Both the position numbers and the translations under genes were made by a program. Shown one piece after another: positions 22,020 to 33,115 of a stretch of DNA of 64,000 bases (its first letter is position 1; every line of letters begins with the position of its first letter). Below the pieces are notes generated by a model. The model was not told the DNA's origin and did not search any database. It worked only from the letters and a program-made list of their open reading frames with translations. The stretch is from the NCBI GenBank assembly GCA_963737555.1, contig CAVTTB010000005.1, forward strand, positions 186,001 through 250,000, given 5' to 3'. This DNA comes from JAHJQQ01 sp963737555 (lineage in GTDB: Bacteria > Pseudomonadota > Gammaproteobacteria > Thiohalobacterales > Thiohalobacteraceae).

Positions 22020-22084
22020 GTTTCGCTAACACCGGAACGTGCCGCGACAGGAAGCGTCGGCGCGAACCACAATGCAGTCATACC

Positions 22085-22726
22085 ATGCCACGCGATTACA
22101 AAAACAGAATCACACCACGACGCAGTCGTAGCCGCAAACGGCAGAGTCCACCCGGCTGGATCTGGCTGGTTGCCGGCCTGAGCATCGGCCTGTTCGTTGC
22201 GTTTTTGTTTTATCTGCAACAGCGCCCAACCACACCGCCACCGGTCGCGGCCGCCGCGCCGACAACAGCGCCGGCACAGTCCTCGCAACCGTTGCGCGTA
22301 CCCGCCGCGAATAAAGACACGCGCGATGTGCGTAAAGCCGAAACGGCGAAGGCGCCGCCACCACCGGCCAAACCGCGCTTCGATTTCTATACCATCCTCC
22401 CCGAGATGGAAGTCCCGGTGCCGGAGCAGGAGATTACCGGCAAGCCGCTCGAAGGCGTGCCCCAGGTTGAAGCGCCCGGCACCTATTTGTTGCAGTCCGG
22501 TTCGTTCCGATCGCGGGCGCAGGCCGACCAATTAAAGGCCAAACTCGCCCTGCTCGGTCTGCAATCCGATATCCAGACCGTCACCATCAACAACACGGAA
22601 ACCTGGCATCGTGTGCGCGTCGGCCCGTACAGCGATCTGAAAGAGCTCAACACCGCGCGCGCGCGTCTCAAGGAAAATCAGCTCGAAGCCATCCTGTTAC
22701 GTGTCAGCAACAAACCGCCGAACTGA
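22085..22726 (+). CDS. SPOR-domain membrane protein (FtsN-like)
   Basis: A 213-residue protein with a basic N terminus (RITPRRSRSRKRQ), one membrane helix (WIWLVAGLSIGLFVAFLFYL), an Ala/Pro-rich periplasmic linker and a C-terminal SPOR domain (about residues 135-205: YLLQSGSFRSRAQADQLKAK, WHRVRVGPYSDLKELNTARA). This is the layout of FtsN and related division proteins that bind denuded glycan at the septum. The place after argS supports an FtsN-type role, but SPOR proteins are numerous, so I leave out the symbol. The hslVU genes that often follow are absent. Confidence 0.85.
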   Translation: MPRDYKNRITPRRSRSRKRQSPPGWIWLVAGLSIGLFVAFLFYLQQRPTTPPPVAAAAPTTAPAQSSQPLRVPAANKDTRDVRKAETAKAPPPPAKPRFDFYTILPEMEVPVPEQEITGKPLEGVPQVEAPGTYLLQSGSFRSRAQADQLKAKLALLGLQSDIQTVTINNTETWHRVRVGPYSDLKELNTARARLKENQLEAILLRVSNKPPN

Positions 22727-22750
22727 ATGGCACTTACTTAAGCTCAAAAT

Positions 22751-22805
22751 GTAGGGTGGGTTACGCACTGAAGGTGCACAAGCGCGTAGTTTGCGAAACC
22801 CACCA
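22751..22805. repeat. Dispersed GGTGGGTT/AACCCACC inverted repeat, copy 1
   Basis: GTAGGGTGGGTTACGCACTG at 22751 faces GCGAAACCCACC ending near 22804. A related, longer copy lies at 54330-54475. It occupies part of the 285-base gap after the SPOR gene; the remainder of the gap shows no gene. Confidence 0.7.
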
Positions 22806-23011
22806 AGTAGTACGTTGCGAACGAGTTGCGCAGCAACACAACCCGCTTTTGCGGACTCCGCCACGGATTACCGCTCAGGCGACCGCCCGGCACCGGGCAT
22901 TCCCTTCAGAAGCCCCACCCCACGCCGCCACTTTTAATAAGACTGGCATGCAAGCTGCATTGCATACAGCAGACTCGTCAAGCGCCCCACCGGGGCCGCG
23001 GGAGGTGCGAC

Positions 23012-23239
23012 ATGGCAAAGCATGTTCCTCTGCAGTTGTTGATGGTGAACCTGACCAACGGCGAACGCGGCCTGTTCGTCGGTCTTCCCCTGGTACACCA
23101 CGAAGAAACCGACCACGACACGCAAATCGAACACATCATGCTGTCCGACATTCAACAACTGCCCGAGGATATGACGCTCGCGCAATTGATGCAGATGGTG
23201 CAGGAACAACTCTGCCCGTGCAGATCACGGGCAAACTGA
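23012..23239 (+). CDS. Small hypothetical protein
   Basis: A 75-residue protein (MAKHVPLQLLMVNLTNGERG...). ATG 23012 has GGAGGT five bases upstream, which is the main support. It is acidic, rich in Met and Gln in the second half (DMTLAQLMQMVQEQLCPC) and ends with a short Cys pair. No signal peptide or membrane helix. I do not recognise the family. It lies 25 bases upstream of the YkgJ-like gene in the same direction. Confidence 0.55.
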   Translation: MAKHVPLQLLMVNLTNGERGLFVGLPLVHHEETDHDTQIEHIMLSDIQQLPEDMTLAQLMQMVQEQLCPCRSRAN

Positions 23240-23264
23240 ACCACACTGCGGCATACTGATCGGC

Positions 23265-23528
23265 ATGAACTGTCGCCCGCACTGCGGCGCCTGCTGCATC
23301 GCGCCGTCCATCCAATCGCCCATTCCCGGCATGCCCAACGGCAAACCGGCCGGCGTGCACTGCATACAACTCACCGACGACCTGCGCTGCGCGATCTTCG
23401 ATCAGCCGGAGCGACCGAAGTGTTGCGCGGGACTCAAACCCGATCCGGAGATGTGTGGCGAGGATCGCGAGTATGCGTTGGCGTGGATAACGCAGTTGGA
23501 GATCGATACACAGCCATCGCTGACTTGA
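23265..23528 (+). CDS. YkgJ-family cysteine cluster protein
   Basis: An 87-residue protein with the Cys pattern of the YkgJ/UPF0153 family: CRPHCGACC at the N terminus, C in AGVHCIQL, C in DDLRCAIF, CC in RPKCCAGLKP and C in EMCG. The family is thought to bind zinc or an iron-sulfur cluster; its function is unknown. Length and motif spacing are normal. ATG 23265 is the only sensible start. Confidence 0.85.
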   Translation: MNCRPHCGACCIAPSIQSPIPGMPNGKPAGVHCIQLTDDLRCAIFDQPERPKCCAGLKPDPEMCGEDREYALAWITQLEIDTQPSLT

Positions 23529-23790
23529 ACACCCTCGTTCAGCCCATCGAATCCATCGACATAGCTTCGAGTATCGACAAAAGCCGCTCGCGCGGTCTAA
23601 CCGCATCGCCCAGGGCTTGCCAAGCCTCTGTAGATAGTTCAAATTCCCAACAAGCCTGACTTAGGCCGCACCGGCGGCCGACAAAGACCGCTGCAGCGGC
23701 ATATGCTAGGAATTTCCGGTGTTATATCGCTACTGCGGTGTAATACCGATTTCTCAGGGCAGGCAAACAGAAGAACAGGAAGGGATTTTC

Positions 23791-23860
23791 CATCAACCCA
23801 GACTTAGACCGCTGCCGCCGTAATTAAAAACCGCTGCAGCGGTCTACTCACATGTTATGA
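23791..23860 (+). other. attC-like site upstream of cassette 1
   Basis: Symmetrical layout: CATCAAC (23791-23797), 8-base spacer, arm AGACCGCTGC (23806-23815), loop, arm GCAGCGGTCT (23836-23845), 8-base spacer, GTTATGA (23854-23860). The equal spacers and outer AAC/GTT are as expected for attC. The outer 7-mers fit the consensus only partly. The rest of the gap 23529-23866 holds another ACCGCTGCAGCGG palindrome near 23687 and no supported gene. Confidence 0.5.
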
Positions 23861-23866
23861 GTGCCT

Positions 23867-24265
23867 ATGGAAGAGTTTCTGCTCAGCTCGATAAAACCGA
23901 TGTTGCCGTTTTATCTGCTGGCATTTGTGTTAGCGGAGTTGTTGCTGTTCGCAAAAGAACGAAAAGGCCTGTCGTTAGAAATATTGATCGCCGCTAGTGC
24001 TGGTTTAATCCTAACCGTTCTGGGCCAATTCCAAAACCATAATGCATGGGCGGCGGAAAATCGGCCGGTACTGCTGGCGGTGGTTAATTTCCTTAGCGCC
24101 TTGATGCCGTTATTCGTATTTGTAGTTGCAAACCAATTCTTGGTGAGAGTGAAGGAAAATACACAGAAACATGTTGGCCTACTGATCATCGTTCTGGTTA
24201 CGATGTTTATTTGGCCCTTGTGTGCCTTGTATGTCACTTGCGCTACTGGTCTAGATTGTCTATGA
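23867..24265 (+). CDS. Cassette 1: four-helix membrane protein
   Basis: A 132-residue hydrophobic protein, probably with four membrane helices at about residues 10-28, 38-54, 66-88 and 103-126 (for example MLPFYLLAFVLAELLLFA and HVGLLIIVLVTMFIWPLCAL). Charged residues lie between helices 1 and 2 (KERKG) and 3 and 4 (RVKENTQK). ATG 23867 lies only 12 bases inside the cassette boundary, so translation may depend on upstream signals; in-frame GTG 23861 is an alternative. AT-richer than the chromosome around it. I do not recognise the family. Next to a TIR cassette, a membrane effector role can be imagined but is not shown. Confidence 0.6.
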   Translation: MEEFLLSSIKPMLPFYLLAFVLAELLLFAKERKGLSLEILIAASAGLILTVLGQFQNHNAWAAENRPVLLAVVNFLSALMPLFVFVVANQFLVRVKENTQKHVGLLIIVLVTMFIWPLCALYVTCATGLDCL

Positions 24266-24272
24266 AAAGCAC

Positions 24273-24344
24273 TCATAACAAGGCGTTCGTTCGGACGCAA
24301 ACTACGCTGCGCTTCGTTCGCGCCGCACCACTTGGTCGTTAGCA
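24273..24344 (+). other. attC site of cassette 1
   Basis: Begins TCATAAC-AAGGCG (24273) and ends CACTTGGTC-GTTAGCA (24344), 72 bases, with GC-rich imperfect palindromic arms (GGCGTTCGTTCGGACGC and GCGCTTCGTTCGCGCC). The left end extends to GCACTCATAAC, the exact reverse complement of the cassette 1 start. Confidence 0.75.
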
Positions 24345-24354
24345 ATTAAAAAAT

Positions 24355-25293
24355 ATGAAGCGCATAGACCGAATAAACTTAATTGATCGTATTGGTCGTG
24401 AACTGCAATCTACGATGTCTTATTCAGATATCACTGGTTACTTATCGGCTTTCGGTGTAGATACACGCAAAGAAACTTCAGATAGGGGTGGCAGTAAATG
24501 GGTATACGTTAAAGACCTCCTTTCAAGTGAGCAGGATAAAATAGTATTACAGATTGCTGATGAACTAGAAATCGAACATGGATTTGGTGAATCTATAAAA
24601 ACAATGGCATCTGACAGTAGGTTTTGGTTAACAAATCATTTTCGCTTATTCATAAGTCACCTGTCTGAGCACAAAGTCAAAATGTCACAGCTTCAGGGCG
24701 TATTGAAAGAATACGGAATATCTGCATTTGTCGCACACGAAGACATTGAACCTACAAAAGAATGGCAAAGCGAAATAGAAAAAGCTCTATTTTCCATGGA
24801 TGCCTTAACAGCAGTACTAACGCCAGACTTTGATAAGAGTCGGTGGACTGACCAAGAAGTAGGAGTAGCAGTTGGTAGAGAGGTTCTTGTGATTCCTATC
24901 AGGAAAGGAATGGACCCTTATGGATTTATAGGAAAGCTTCAAGGTTTACAGGGTAATGGTAAATCAATTGGTCAAGTAGCCCAGTCATTGTTCGAAATAC
25001 TCGCTAGTCATACAAAAACAAAGGACGCGATGGCCGGTGCTTTAGTAAATCAAATCGTTTCCTCCTCTGATGCGGGCAATGCTACAAATAAACTTAATTT
25101 ACTACGAAAAATTGAAACTCTGCCAACAAAGCATTTAGAAAAAATTCGCGATACCTGCAAGGACAATTCCACTTTGGTAGAGTCAAAGGAATTTGTTAGG
25201 TTATTAAACGACATGTTAACTGAAAGGGAGCTAGAAAAATTAGTAATAGAGAAAGCGGTTAAAGTAGAGTTCGATGATGACATTCCATTTTAA
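24355..25293 (+). CDS. Cassette 2: TIR-domain protein with an SSB-like C-terminal tip
   Basis: A 312-residue soluble protein. Residues 1-90 form an unnamed N-terminal domain (SYSDITGYLSAFGV, GGSKWVYVKDLL, IVLQIADELEI). Residues 96-205 are a TIR domain: FRLFISHLSEHK, GISAFVAHEDIEPTKEW, and WTDQEVGVAVGREVLVIPI with Glu168 at the usual place of the NADase glutamate. Residues 220-300 are helical and charged. The last eight residues are EFDDDIPF; E. coli SSB ends DFDDDIPF, the tip that docks onto PriA, RecQ, ExoI, RecO and the chi subunit. Bacterial TIR proteins commonly deplete NAD+ or make a nucleotide signal in phage defence. ATG 24355 lies 16 bases inside the cassette. Composition is far AT-richer than the genome. 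The SSB-tip function is inference. Confidence 0.85.
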   Translation: MKRIDRINLIDRIGRELQSTMSYSDITGYLSAFGVDTRKETSDRGGSKWVYVKDLLSSEQDKIVLQIADELEIEHGFGESIKTMASDSRFWLTNHFRLFISHLSEHKVKMSQLQGVLKEYGISAFVAHEDIEPTKEWQSEIEKALFSMDALTAVLTPDFDKSRWTDQEVGVAVGREVLVIPIRKGMDPYGFIGKLQGLQGNGKSIGQVAQSLFEILASHTKTKDAMAGALVNQIVSSSDAGNATNKLNLLRKIETLPTKHLEKIRDTCKDNSTLVESKEFVRLLNDMLTERELEKLVIEKAVKVEFDDDIPF

Positions 25294-25299
25294 AAGAGT

Positions 25300-25336
25300 A
25301 GCTAACAAATCCATCAAGCCGACTCAACCGTTAGAC
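25300..25336 (+). other. attC site of cassette 2, centre deleted
   Basis: AGCTAACAAATCCATCAAGC (25300-25319) and TCAACCGTTAGAC (25324-25336) resemble the two outer ends of a common attC type (TAACAA...TCAAGCCGAC and TCAA-CGTTAGAC), but the central hairpin is missing, leaving 37 bases. GCTAAC is complementary to the cassette 2 start GTTAGC. Confidence 0.6.
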
Positions 25337-25354
25337 CGCCAAAACGGATAGCAC

Positions 25355-26203
25355 ATGAACATCACCCCCTTCCAAGCCTTGGCCTGCCCGCTGGATGGCG
25401 CGCCTTTGCACTGCACCGGTTCCACATGGCGTTGCGCCGCTGGCCACAGTTTCGACATTGCCAGCCAGGGCTATACCAATTTACTGCCGGTGCAGAACAA
25501 GCGTTCGCGCGATCCGGGTGACAGCAAGGCGATGGTCGCGGCCCGCCGGCGCTTTCTCACGGCCGGTTTTTATCAGCCGATTGCCGCGGCGGTAAACCAG
25601 GCCACGCTGGCGGATCTGCCACTCGATGCAACGGCCAGTTGCCTCGATGCCGGCTGCGGTGAGGGTTACTACCTGCGCGAGTTAGCCGCTGCGGCCGGTG
25701 ATGGACAAACACTGGCATTGCTCGGGCTGGATATCTCCAAGTGGGCCGTCCTGTCAGCGGCGAAACAGGATCAGCGACCCACCTGGGTCGTGGGCAGCAA
25801 CGCCAACTTGCCGGTGCAGTCGGGCACGCTCGATCGCGTGCTGTGCATTTTCGGCTTTCCCGTTTATGGTGAATTTGCGCGCGTGCTCAAGCCGGACGGC
25901 CAACTGCTACAGGTCGATGCCGGGCCGGATCATCTGCGCGAACTGCGCGAAATCATCTACCCGAGCCTGAAGCCGGAACGCGCTGCCGAAAGACAGTCAC
26001 CGGAAGGCTTTACCCGCCTGTCCACCGAAACTGTCCGCTATCGCTTGGACCTCACCGGCGCTGAACAGATTGCCGATCTACTGGCAATGACACCGCATCT
26101 CTACCGCGCCAATGCCGAAGGCCGGGCGAAGGCCGCCGCGCTGACGGCCCTGTCGGTCACTGTGGATGTGCGCCTGACGCGTTTTGGGCGGGATATTCAC
26201 TGA
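25355..26203 (+). CDS. RlmA-like 23S rRNA guanine methyltransferase
   Basis: A 282-residue SAM-dependent methyltransferase of the RlmA/putative RNA methylase family. Near the N terminus are four cysteine/histidine positions for zinc (CPLDGAPLHC...CAAGHSFD), then the diagnostic GYTNLLPVQNKRSRDPGDSK, and SAM motif I LDAGCGEGYYLREL. Family members methylate N1 of a guanine in 23S rRNA helix 35. GC-rich like the chromosome, so not part of the cassette array, although its start is only 19 bases beyond the last attC. The name RlmA is likely but unproven. Confidence 0.8.
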   Translation: MNITPFQALACPLDGAPLHCTGSTWRCAAGHSFDIASQGYTNLLPVQNKRSRDPGDSKAMVAARRRFLTAGFYQPIAAAVNQATLADLPLDATASCLDAGCGEGYYLRELAAAAGDGQTLALLGLDISKWAVLSAAKQDQRPTWVVGSNANLPVQSGTLDRVLCIFGFPVYGEFARVLKPDGQLLQVDAGPDHLRELREIIYPSLKPERAAERQSPEGFTRLSTETVRYRLDLTGAEQIADLLAMTPHLYRANAEGRAKAAALTALSVTVDVRLTRFGRDIH

Positions 26204-26350
26204 TCATAAGGCGATAAACGACGACATCCGACTCCTTCACACCCTGACCTTCACGCCACTGTCATCAAACGGCCATCCGCTTGCAATCGAACCCCGCCAG
26301 TCTGTAACGCGCCAGCAGTACGGCATCGATCGGCAACGAGGAGCCTAGAC

Positions 26351-26581
26351 ATGTTGGACCATATCCTAGCGTGCGCGCAGGCGTTTCAGCGCGAACACGG
26401 TTTACAACCGAACGTGGTGTATATCAATCCAAATCACCATCAGGCGCTGCTCGTTCTTTACCCGAGCCTGTTTGATAACGATCCGCGCTGGCAGTTGGGC
26501 CTACGGTTGATCATCGTCCCCAGCGGCGAACTGACCCATCCGCAGGCGGCGTATGTCGCCCGGCAGTCGGCCTGCGCCTGA
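26351..26581 (+). CDS. Small hypothetical protein
   Basis: A 76-residue soluble protein (MLDHILACAQAFQREHGLQP...). GAGGAG precedes the ATG at a good distance. The sequence alternates helix and strand (NVVYINPNHHQALLVLYP, LGLRLIIVPSGELTHPQA) and ends with two Cys within six residues. No membrane segment. I do not recognise it. It is alone between the methyltransferase and metH. Confidence 0.5.
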   Translation: MLDHILACAQAFQREHGLQPNVVYINPNHHQALLVLYPSLFDNDPRWQLGLRLIIVPSGELTHPQAAYVARQSACA

Positions 26582-26800
26582 CGCTACTGCAGTTCCGACC
26601 CACCCCAGAAAACACCCCAGGACAACCCACGACTCCCTGGCTCGACCTGGACGTTTGGGCAATAGCCAGCGCGATCCGCCGCGCTTTGGCGTCTTACAGT
26701 GAGTCTAAAGTTGCCACTCGCGACCGGCCCTGGCGCGGGGTTTGGGAAGCGGGCGCAACCTGCTAGACTCAGCGGCCCGTACCGCTATCGCCGCGTAAAC

Positions 26801-30497
<3,697 letters not shown>

Positions 30498-30504
30498 CGC
30501 GCGC

Positions 30505-31395
30505 ATGACCGCAGCCGCCACTCACGATTATGCGCGTCTGCTGCGACTGGCCACCTACGCCTCGGTCGTCACCGCCAGTGTGTTGATCTTCGGCAAGCTG
30601 GCCGCCTGGTTGATGACCGGCTCGGTCAGCGTGATGGCGTCACTGATCGACTCGTTGATGGATGTCGCCGCGTCGCTGATCAATTTGTTCGCGGTGCGTT
30701 ATTCACTGATGCCCGCGGATAAAGAACATCGCTTCGGCCACGGCAAGGCGGAATCGCTGGCCGGTCTGGCACAGGCCATGTTCATCGCCGGTTCGGCCCT
30801 GTTTCTGATGTTGCATGCCGTCGACCGCCTGCTCAACCCGCAACCCTTGCAGTCCATCGGCATCGGCATCGGCGTGATGGGCTTCGCGATTGTGGCAACG
30901 ATGATCCTGCTCGCCATCCAGCGCTATGTCATCGCGCGCACCGGCTCCACGGCGGTACGCGCCGACTCGCTGCATTACATGACTGACCTGCTGACCAACG
31001 CCAGCATCATCGTCGCATTGGGATTGTCACTGGCGGGTTGGCCGGGACTGGACCCGATCTTCGCCCTCGGCATCGCCTTTTACATTCTGCACAGCGCCTG
31101 GCGCATCGGCCACGAGGCCTTTCATCTGCTCATGGACCGCGAGTTGCCCGACAGCGATCGCGAGCGTATTCGGCAGATCGCCCTCAGCCATGCCGAGGTG
31201 CATGGCTTGCATGACCTGCGCAGCTACCGCTCCGGGCAACGCGAGATCGTGCAATTCCATATGGAACTCGACGGCGATCTCGCCTTGCGCGAGGCGCACC
31301 AGATTACCGAGGCGGTACTGAACGAAATTCAAAAGGCCTATCCCGCGGCGGATATCGTCATTCGCCAAGACCCGGTCGAGCACGCCGAACCGTGA
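30505..31395 (+). CDS. fieF: Cation diffusion facilitator, FieF-like
   Basis: A 296-residue inner-membrane exporter of divalent metal (iron or zinc) driven by protons. Six membrane helices are followed by a cytoplasmic domain. The active-site aspartates and histidine lie in the helix II pattern SLIDSLMD and the helix V pattern SLHYMTD, matching the DxxxD/HxxxD of E. coli FieF. The C-terminal ferredoxin-like domain has the HGLHDLRSYRSG block. ATG 30505 is 7 bases after metH, so the two are probably cotranscribed. Confidence 0.9.
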   Translation: MTAAATHDYARLLRLATYASVVTASVLIFGKLAAWLMTGSVSVMASLIDSLMDVAASLINLFAVRYSLMPADKEHRFGHGKAESLAGLAQAMFIAGSALFLMLHAVDRLLNPQPLQSIGIGIGVMGFAIVATMILLAIQRYVIARTGSTAVRADSLHYMTDLLTNASIIVALGLSLAGWPGLDPIFALGIAFYILHSAWRIGHEAFHLLMDRELPDSDRERIRQIALSHAEVHGLHDLRSYRSGQREIVQFHMELDGDLALREAHQITEAVLNEIQKAYPAADIVIRQDPVEHAEP

Positions 31396-31670
31396 CGCAG
31401 CGGACACCACCCACGCAGCTGTTCATCATGCAGGTTCAGTCCCACGCCGACGCGACTGTGCGCGGTATTTCGGTGTGGGTCGCGGCGTCGGATCCCACCC
31501 AGGCGCGGGCGCTGGCCAGTTCACGTTTGGCCGAAGCCGGCTGGACCGTGGTGCGCATCGACAGCGAGACGGAAACCACGGCGGATGATTATTTCCGCCC
31601 CTGCCCCAGTCAACAGGCCTTTTTACGCGCCCAGTCCGAAGGCGTGGCATGGCGTTTCGCCGACGAGTGA
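31392..31670 (+). CDS. Small hypothetical protein coupled to fieF
   Basis: A 92-residue soluble protein beginning at GTG 31392, which overlaps the fieF stop by four bases (GTGA); ATG 31428 is the alternative. Content: a beta-rich centre (VRGISVWVAASDPTQARALA, GWTVVRIDSETETTADDYF) and an acidic end. I do not recognise the family. The overlap suggests translation coupled to fieF. Confidence 0.5.
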   Translation: MTQRTPPTQLFIMQVQSHADATVRGISVWVAASDPTQARALASSRLAEAGWTVVRIDSETETTADDYFRPCPSQQAFLRAQSEGVAWRFADE

Positions 31671-31855
31671 ACGCCCAGGCATTTAAATAAATCTCTGTAA
31701 AATAGTTACTTATCCGCTTTTACCTTGAATCCCGAGGATGGATACCCCATCTGGGATAAAGAGGCATATGAAATATCTGTTATAAATTGAGCCTTAGATG
31801 ACGCAGTGACTGACAATCTGCCACTTGGCGTCACCCGCCACCCTGGAGGTGAACG

Positions 31856-32497
31856 ATGGTACGTATCCATGTAGCGATGAACTTCACGCATGAACCTCTC
31901 AAACGCACGCCAGTCAACCTCGTGCTCGACACCGATCCGAGCCACCCGATCGTGGTCAATACCGACCGCAATGGTGTCGCCAGCTTCGATATCCCGCCGG
32001 CCAGCGGCAAGATCGTTATCAACGGCAGCACCCACTATCAAGGCCGTCTCGAAGGCGACATCGAAATCGGCCTGTGGTCGCTGACCGATGGCGATGCCGT
32101 CGATGCACATGGCGCGCCGGGCGGCGGCGGTGGCAGCACCGCCTATCCCAATATGAAAACCCGCCAACTGAAGGTGAACGGCCACGAAGTATTAACCGAT
32201 AGCGAAGGCTATCTGGTGGACCTCTCCGATTGGTCGGAGGACTTTGTGCGTGCCGAGGCGGATCACGAAGGGCTGGAATTGACCAGCCAGCACTGGGAGG
32301 TGATCCGTTTTTTGCGCAGCCACTACGAGGCGCATCAGGTGCAGGCGAATGTGCGCGAGATCATCAAACACTTCCGCAAAATCTGGGGCGAAGAACAGGG
32401 CAGCAACCGCTATCTGCACGATATCTTTCCGCGCGGCGGCCCGCAAAAACAGGGTAACCGCCTGGCCGGACTGCTGCGCACCAAGGGCGAACACTGA
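31856..32497 (+). CDS. DsrC/TusE-family protein lacking both cysteines, fused to an N-terminal beta domain
   Basis: 213 residues. The C-terminal 110 residues match DsrC/TusE: VNGHEVLTDSEGYLVDLSDW, ELTSQHWEVIRFLRSHY and SNRYLHDIFPRGGPQKQ. Where DsrC has KQACR...GCV with two sulfur-carrying cysteines, this protein has KQGNR...GEH, and it contains no cysteine at all. It therefore cannot carry a trisulfide or persulfide; cysteine-free DsrC relatives are thought to be regulatory. Residues 1-95 look like a beta-sandwich (NLVLDTDPSHPIVVNTDRNG, ASFDIPPASGKIVINGS), joined by a Gly-rich linker. ATG 31856 has GGAGGT at the ideal distance. It stands alone. Confidence 0.8.
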   Translation: MVRIHVAMNFTHEPLKRTPVNLVLDTDPSHPIVVNTDRNGVASFDIPPASGKIVINGSTHYQGRLEGDIEIGLWSLTDGDAVDAHGAPGGGGGSTAYPNMKTRQLKVNGHEVLTDSEGYLVDLSDWSEDFVRAEADHEGLELTSQHWEVIRFLRSHYEAHQVQANVREIIKHFRKIWGEEQGSNRYLHDIFPRGGPQKQGNRLAGLLRTKGEH

Positions 32498-32560
32498 GCC
32501 AAGGGCGAGCATCGGCCAAGGCCGAACACTGCGACCGGTCGGCCGCCGCCGCGTCGCGGC

Positions 32561-32992
32561 TCATTCGTCGAGAATTTGCGCCAATTGATCACGGTTGTGC
32601 AACACGTCGGCCAGCGTGTATTCATCCAATACCGCATAAAACGCCTGCAAGGCGCGCGTCAGCATCGCGCGCAGCGCGCACACCGGCTCGATGCGGCAGG
32701 CCGAGGTCTGCGGCTCGAAGCACTCCACCAAGGCCGTATGTGCTTCAGTCGCGCGCACTAACGCACCCAGATTGATGTGTTCCGGCGCGCGCGCCAGACG
32801 CAAGCCACCGTGCTTGCCGCGCAGGGTTTCGATATAGCCCTGCTGGCCGAGAAATTGCGCCACCTTCATCAGATGGTTTTTGGAAATACCATAGGCAGTC
32901 GCGATATCGCCGATGGTCGCCCGCGCGTTGTCACGCAGTCCGAGATAAATCAGAACCCGCAGGCTGTAATCCGAGAAGGTTGTCAGGCGCAT
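32561..32992 (-). CDS. nsrR: Rrf2-family regulator, NsrR-like
   Basis: A 143-residue winged-helix protein. The start MRLTTFSDYSLRVLIYLGL, the recognition helix region GISKNHLMKVAQFLG and GYIETLRGKHGGLRLA match NsrR, the nitric-oxide-sensing iron-sulfur repressor. Three cysteines (CFEPQTSACRIEPVC) provide cluster ligands with the normal NsrR position. Target genes are not evident next door; slyX follows on the same strand side. IscR is the main alternative, but the YTLADVL ending fits NsrR. Confidence 0.85.
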   Translation of the reverse strand: MRLTTFSDYSLRVLIYLGLRDNARATIGDIATAYGISKNHLMKVAQFLGQQGYIETLRGKHGGLRLARAPEHINLGALVRATEAHTALVECFEPQTSACRIEPVCALRAMLTRALQAFYAVLDEYTLADVLHNRDQLAQILDE

Positions 32993-33115
32993 AATGTCGG
33001 CAATCTACACTCAGGTTAAACAAGGCATCAACCGCGCTGAACACATCGCTCGACGCGCCACAACAGCAGGTTTTTGCATACCGCACGTCGGTTAAAACCA
33101 CTCGACATCAGCGCA

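Larger units (their letters stand above)
23791..25336 (+). mobile_element. Integron gene-cassette array without integrase (CALIN-like), two cassettes
   Basis: Two AT-rich genes, each followed by an attC-like site, are inserted in GC-rich chromosome. The first bases of each cassette are the reverse complement of the first bases of its own attC, as cassette circularisation demands: GTTATGAGTGC at 23854 against GCACTCATAAC at 24269, and GTTAGC at 24338 against GCTAAC at 25301. A third attC-like site precedes the first cassette. No tyrosine recombinase of the IntI type is in the window. Base composition changes sharply at both ends of the array. Confidence 0.75.

Noticed and set aside
23529..23790. 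An additional upstream cassette or attI site
   Set aside because: A further ACCGCTGCAGCGG palindrome near 23687 and a CCCAAC string are suggestive, but no gene and no consistent core-site pairing were found.
26582..26800. Possible cobalamin riboswitch upstream of metH
   Set aside because: A GCCACT string and some GC stems are present, but no B12 box was found and the pairing could not be built with confidence.
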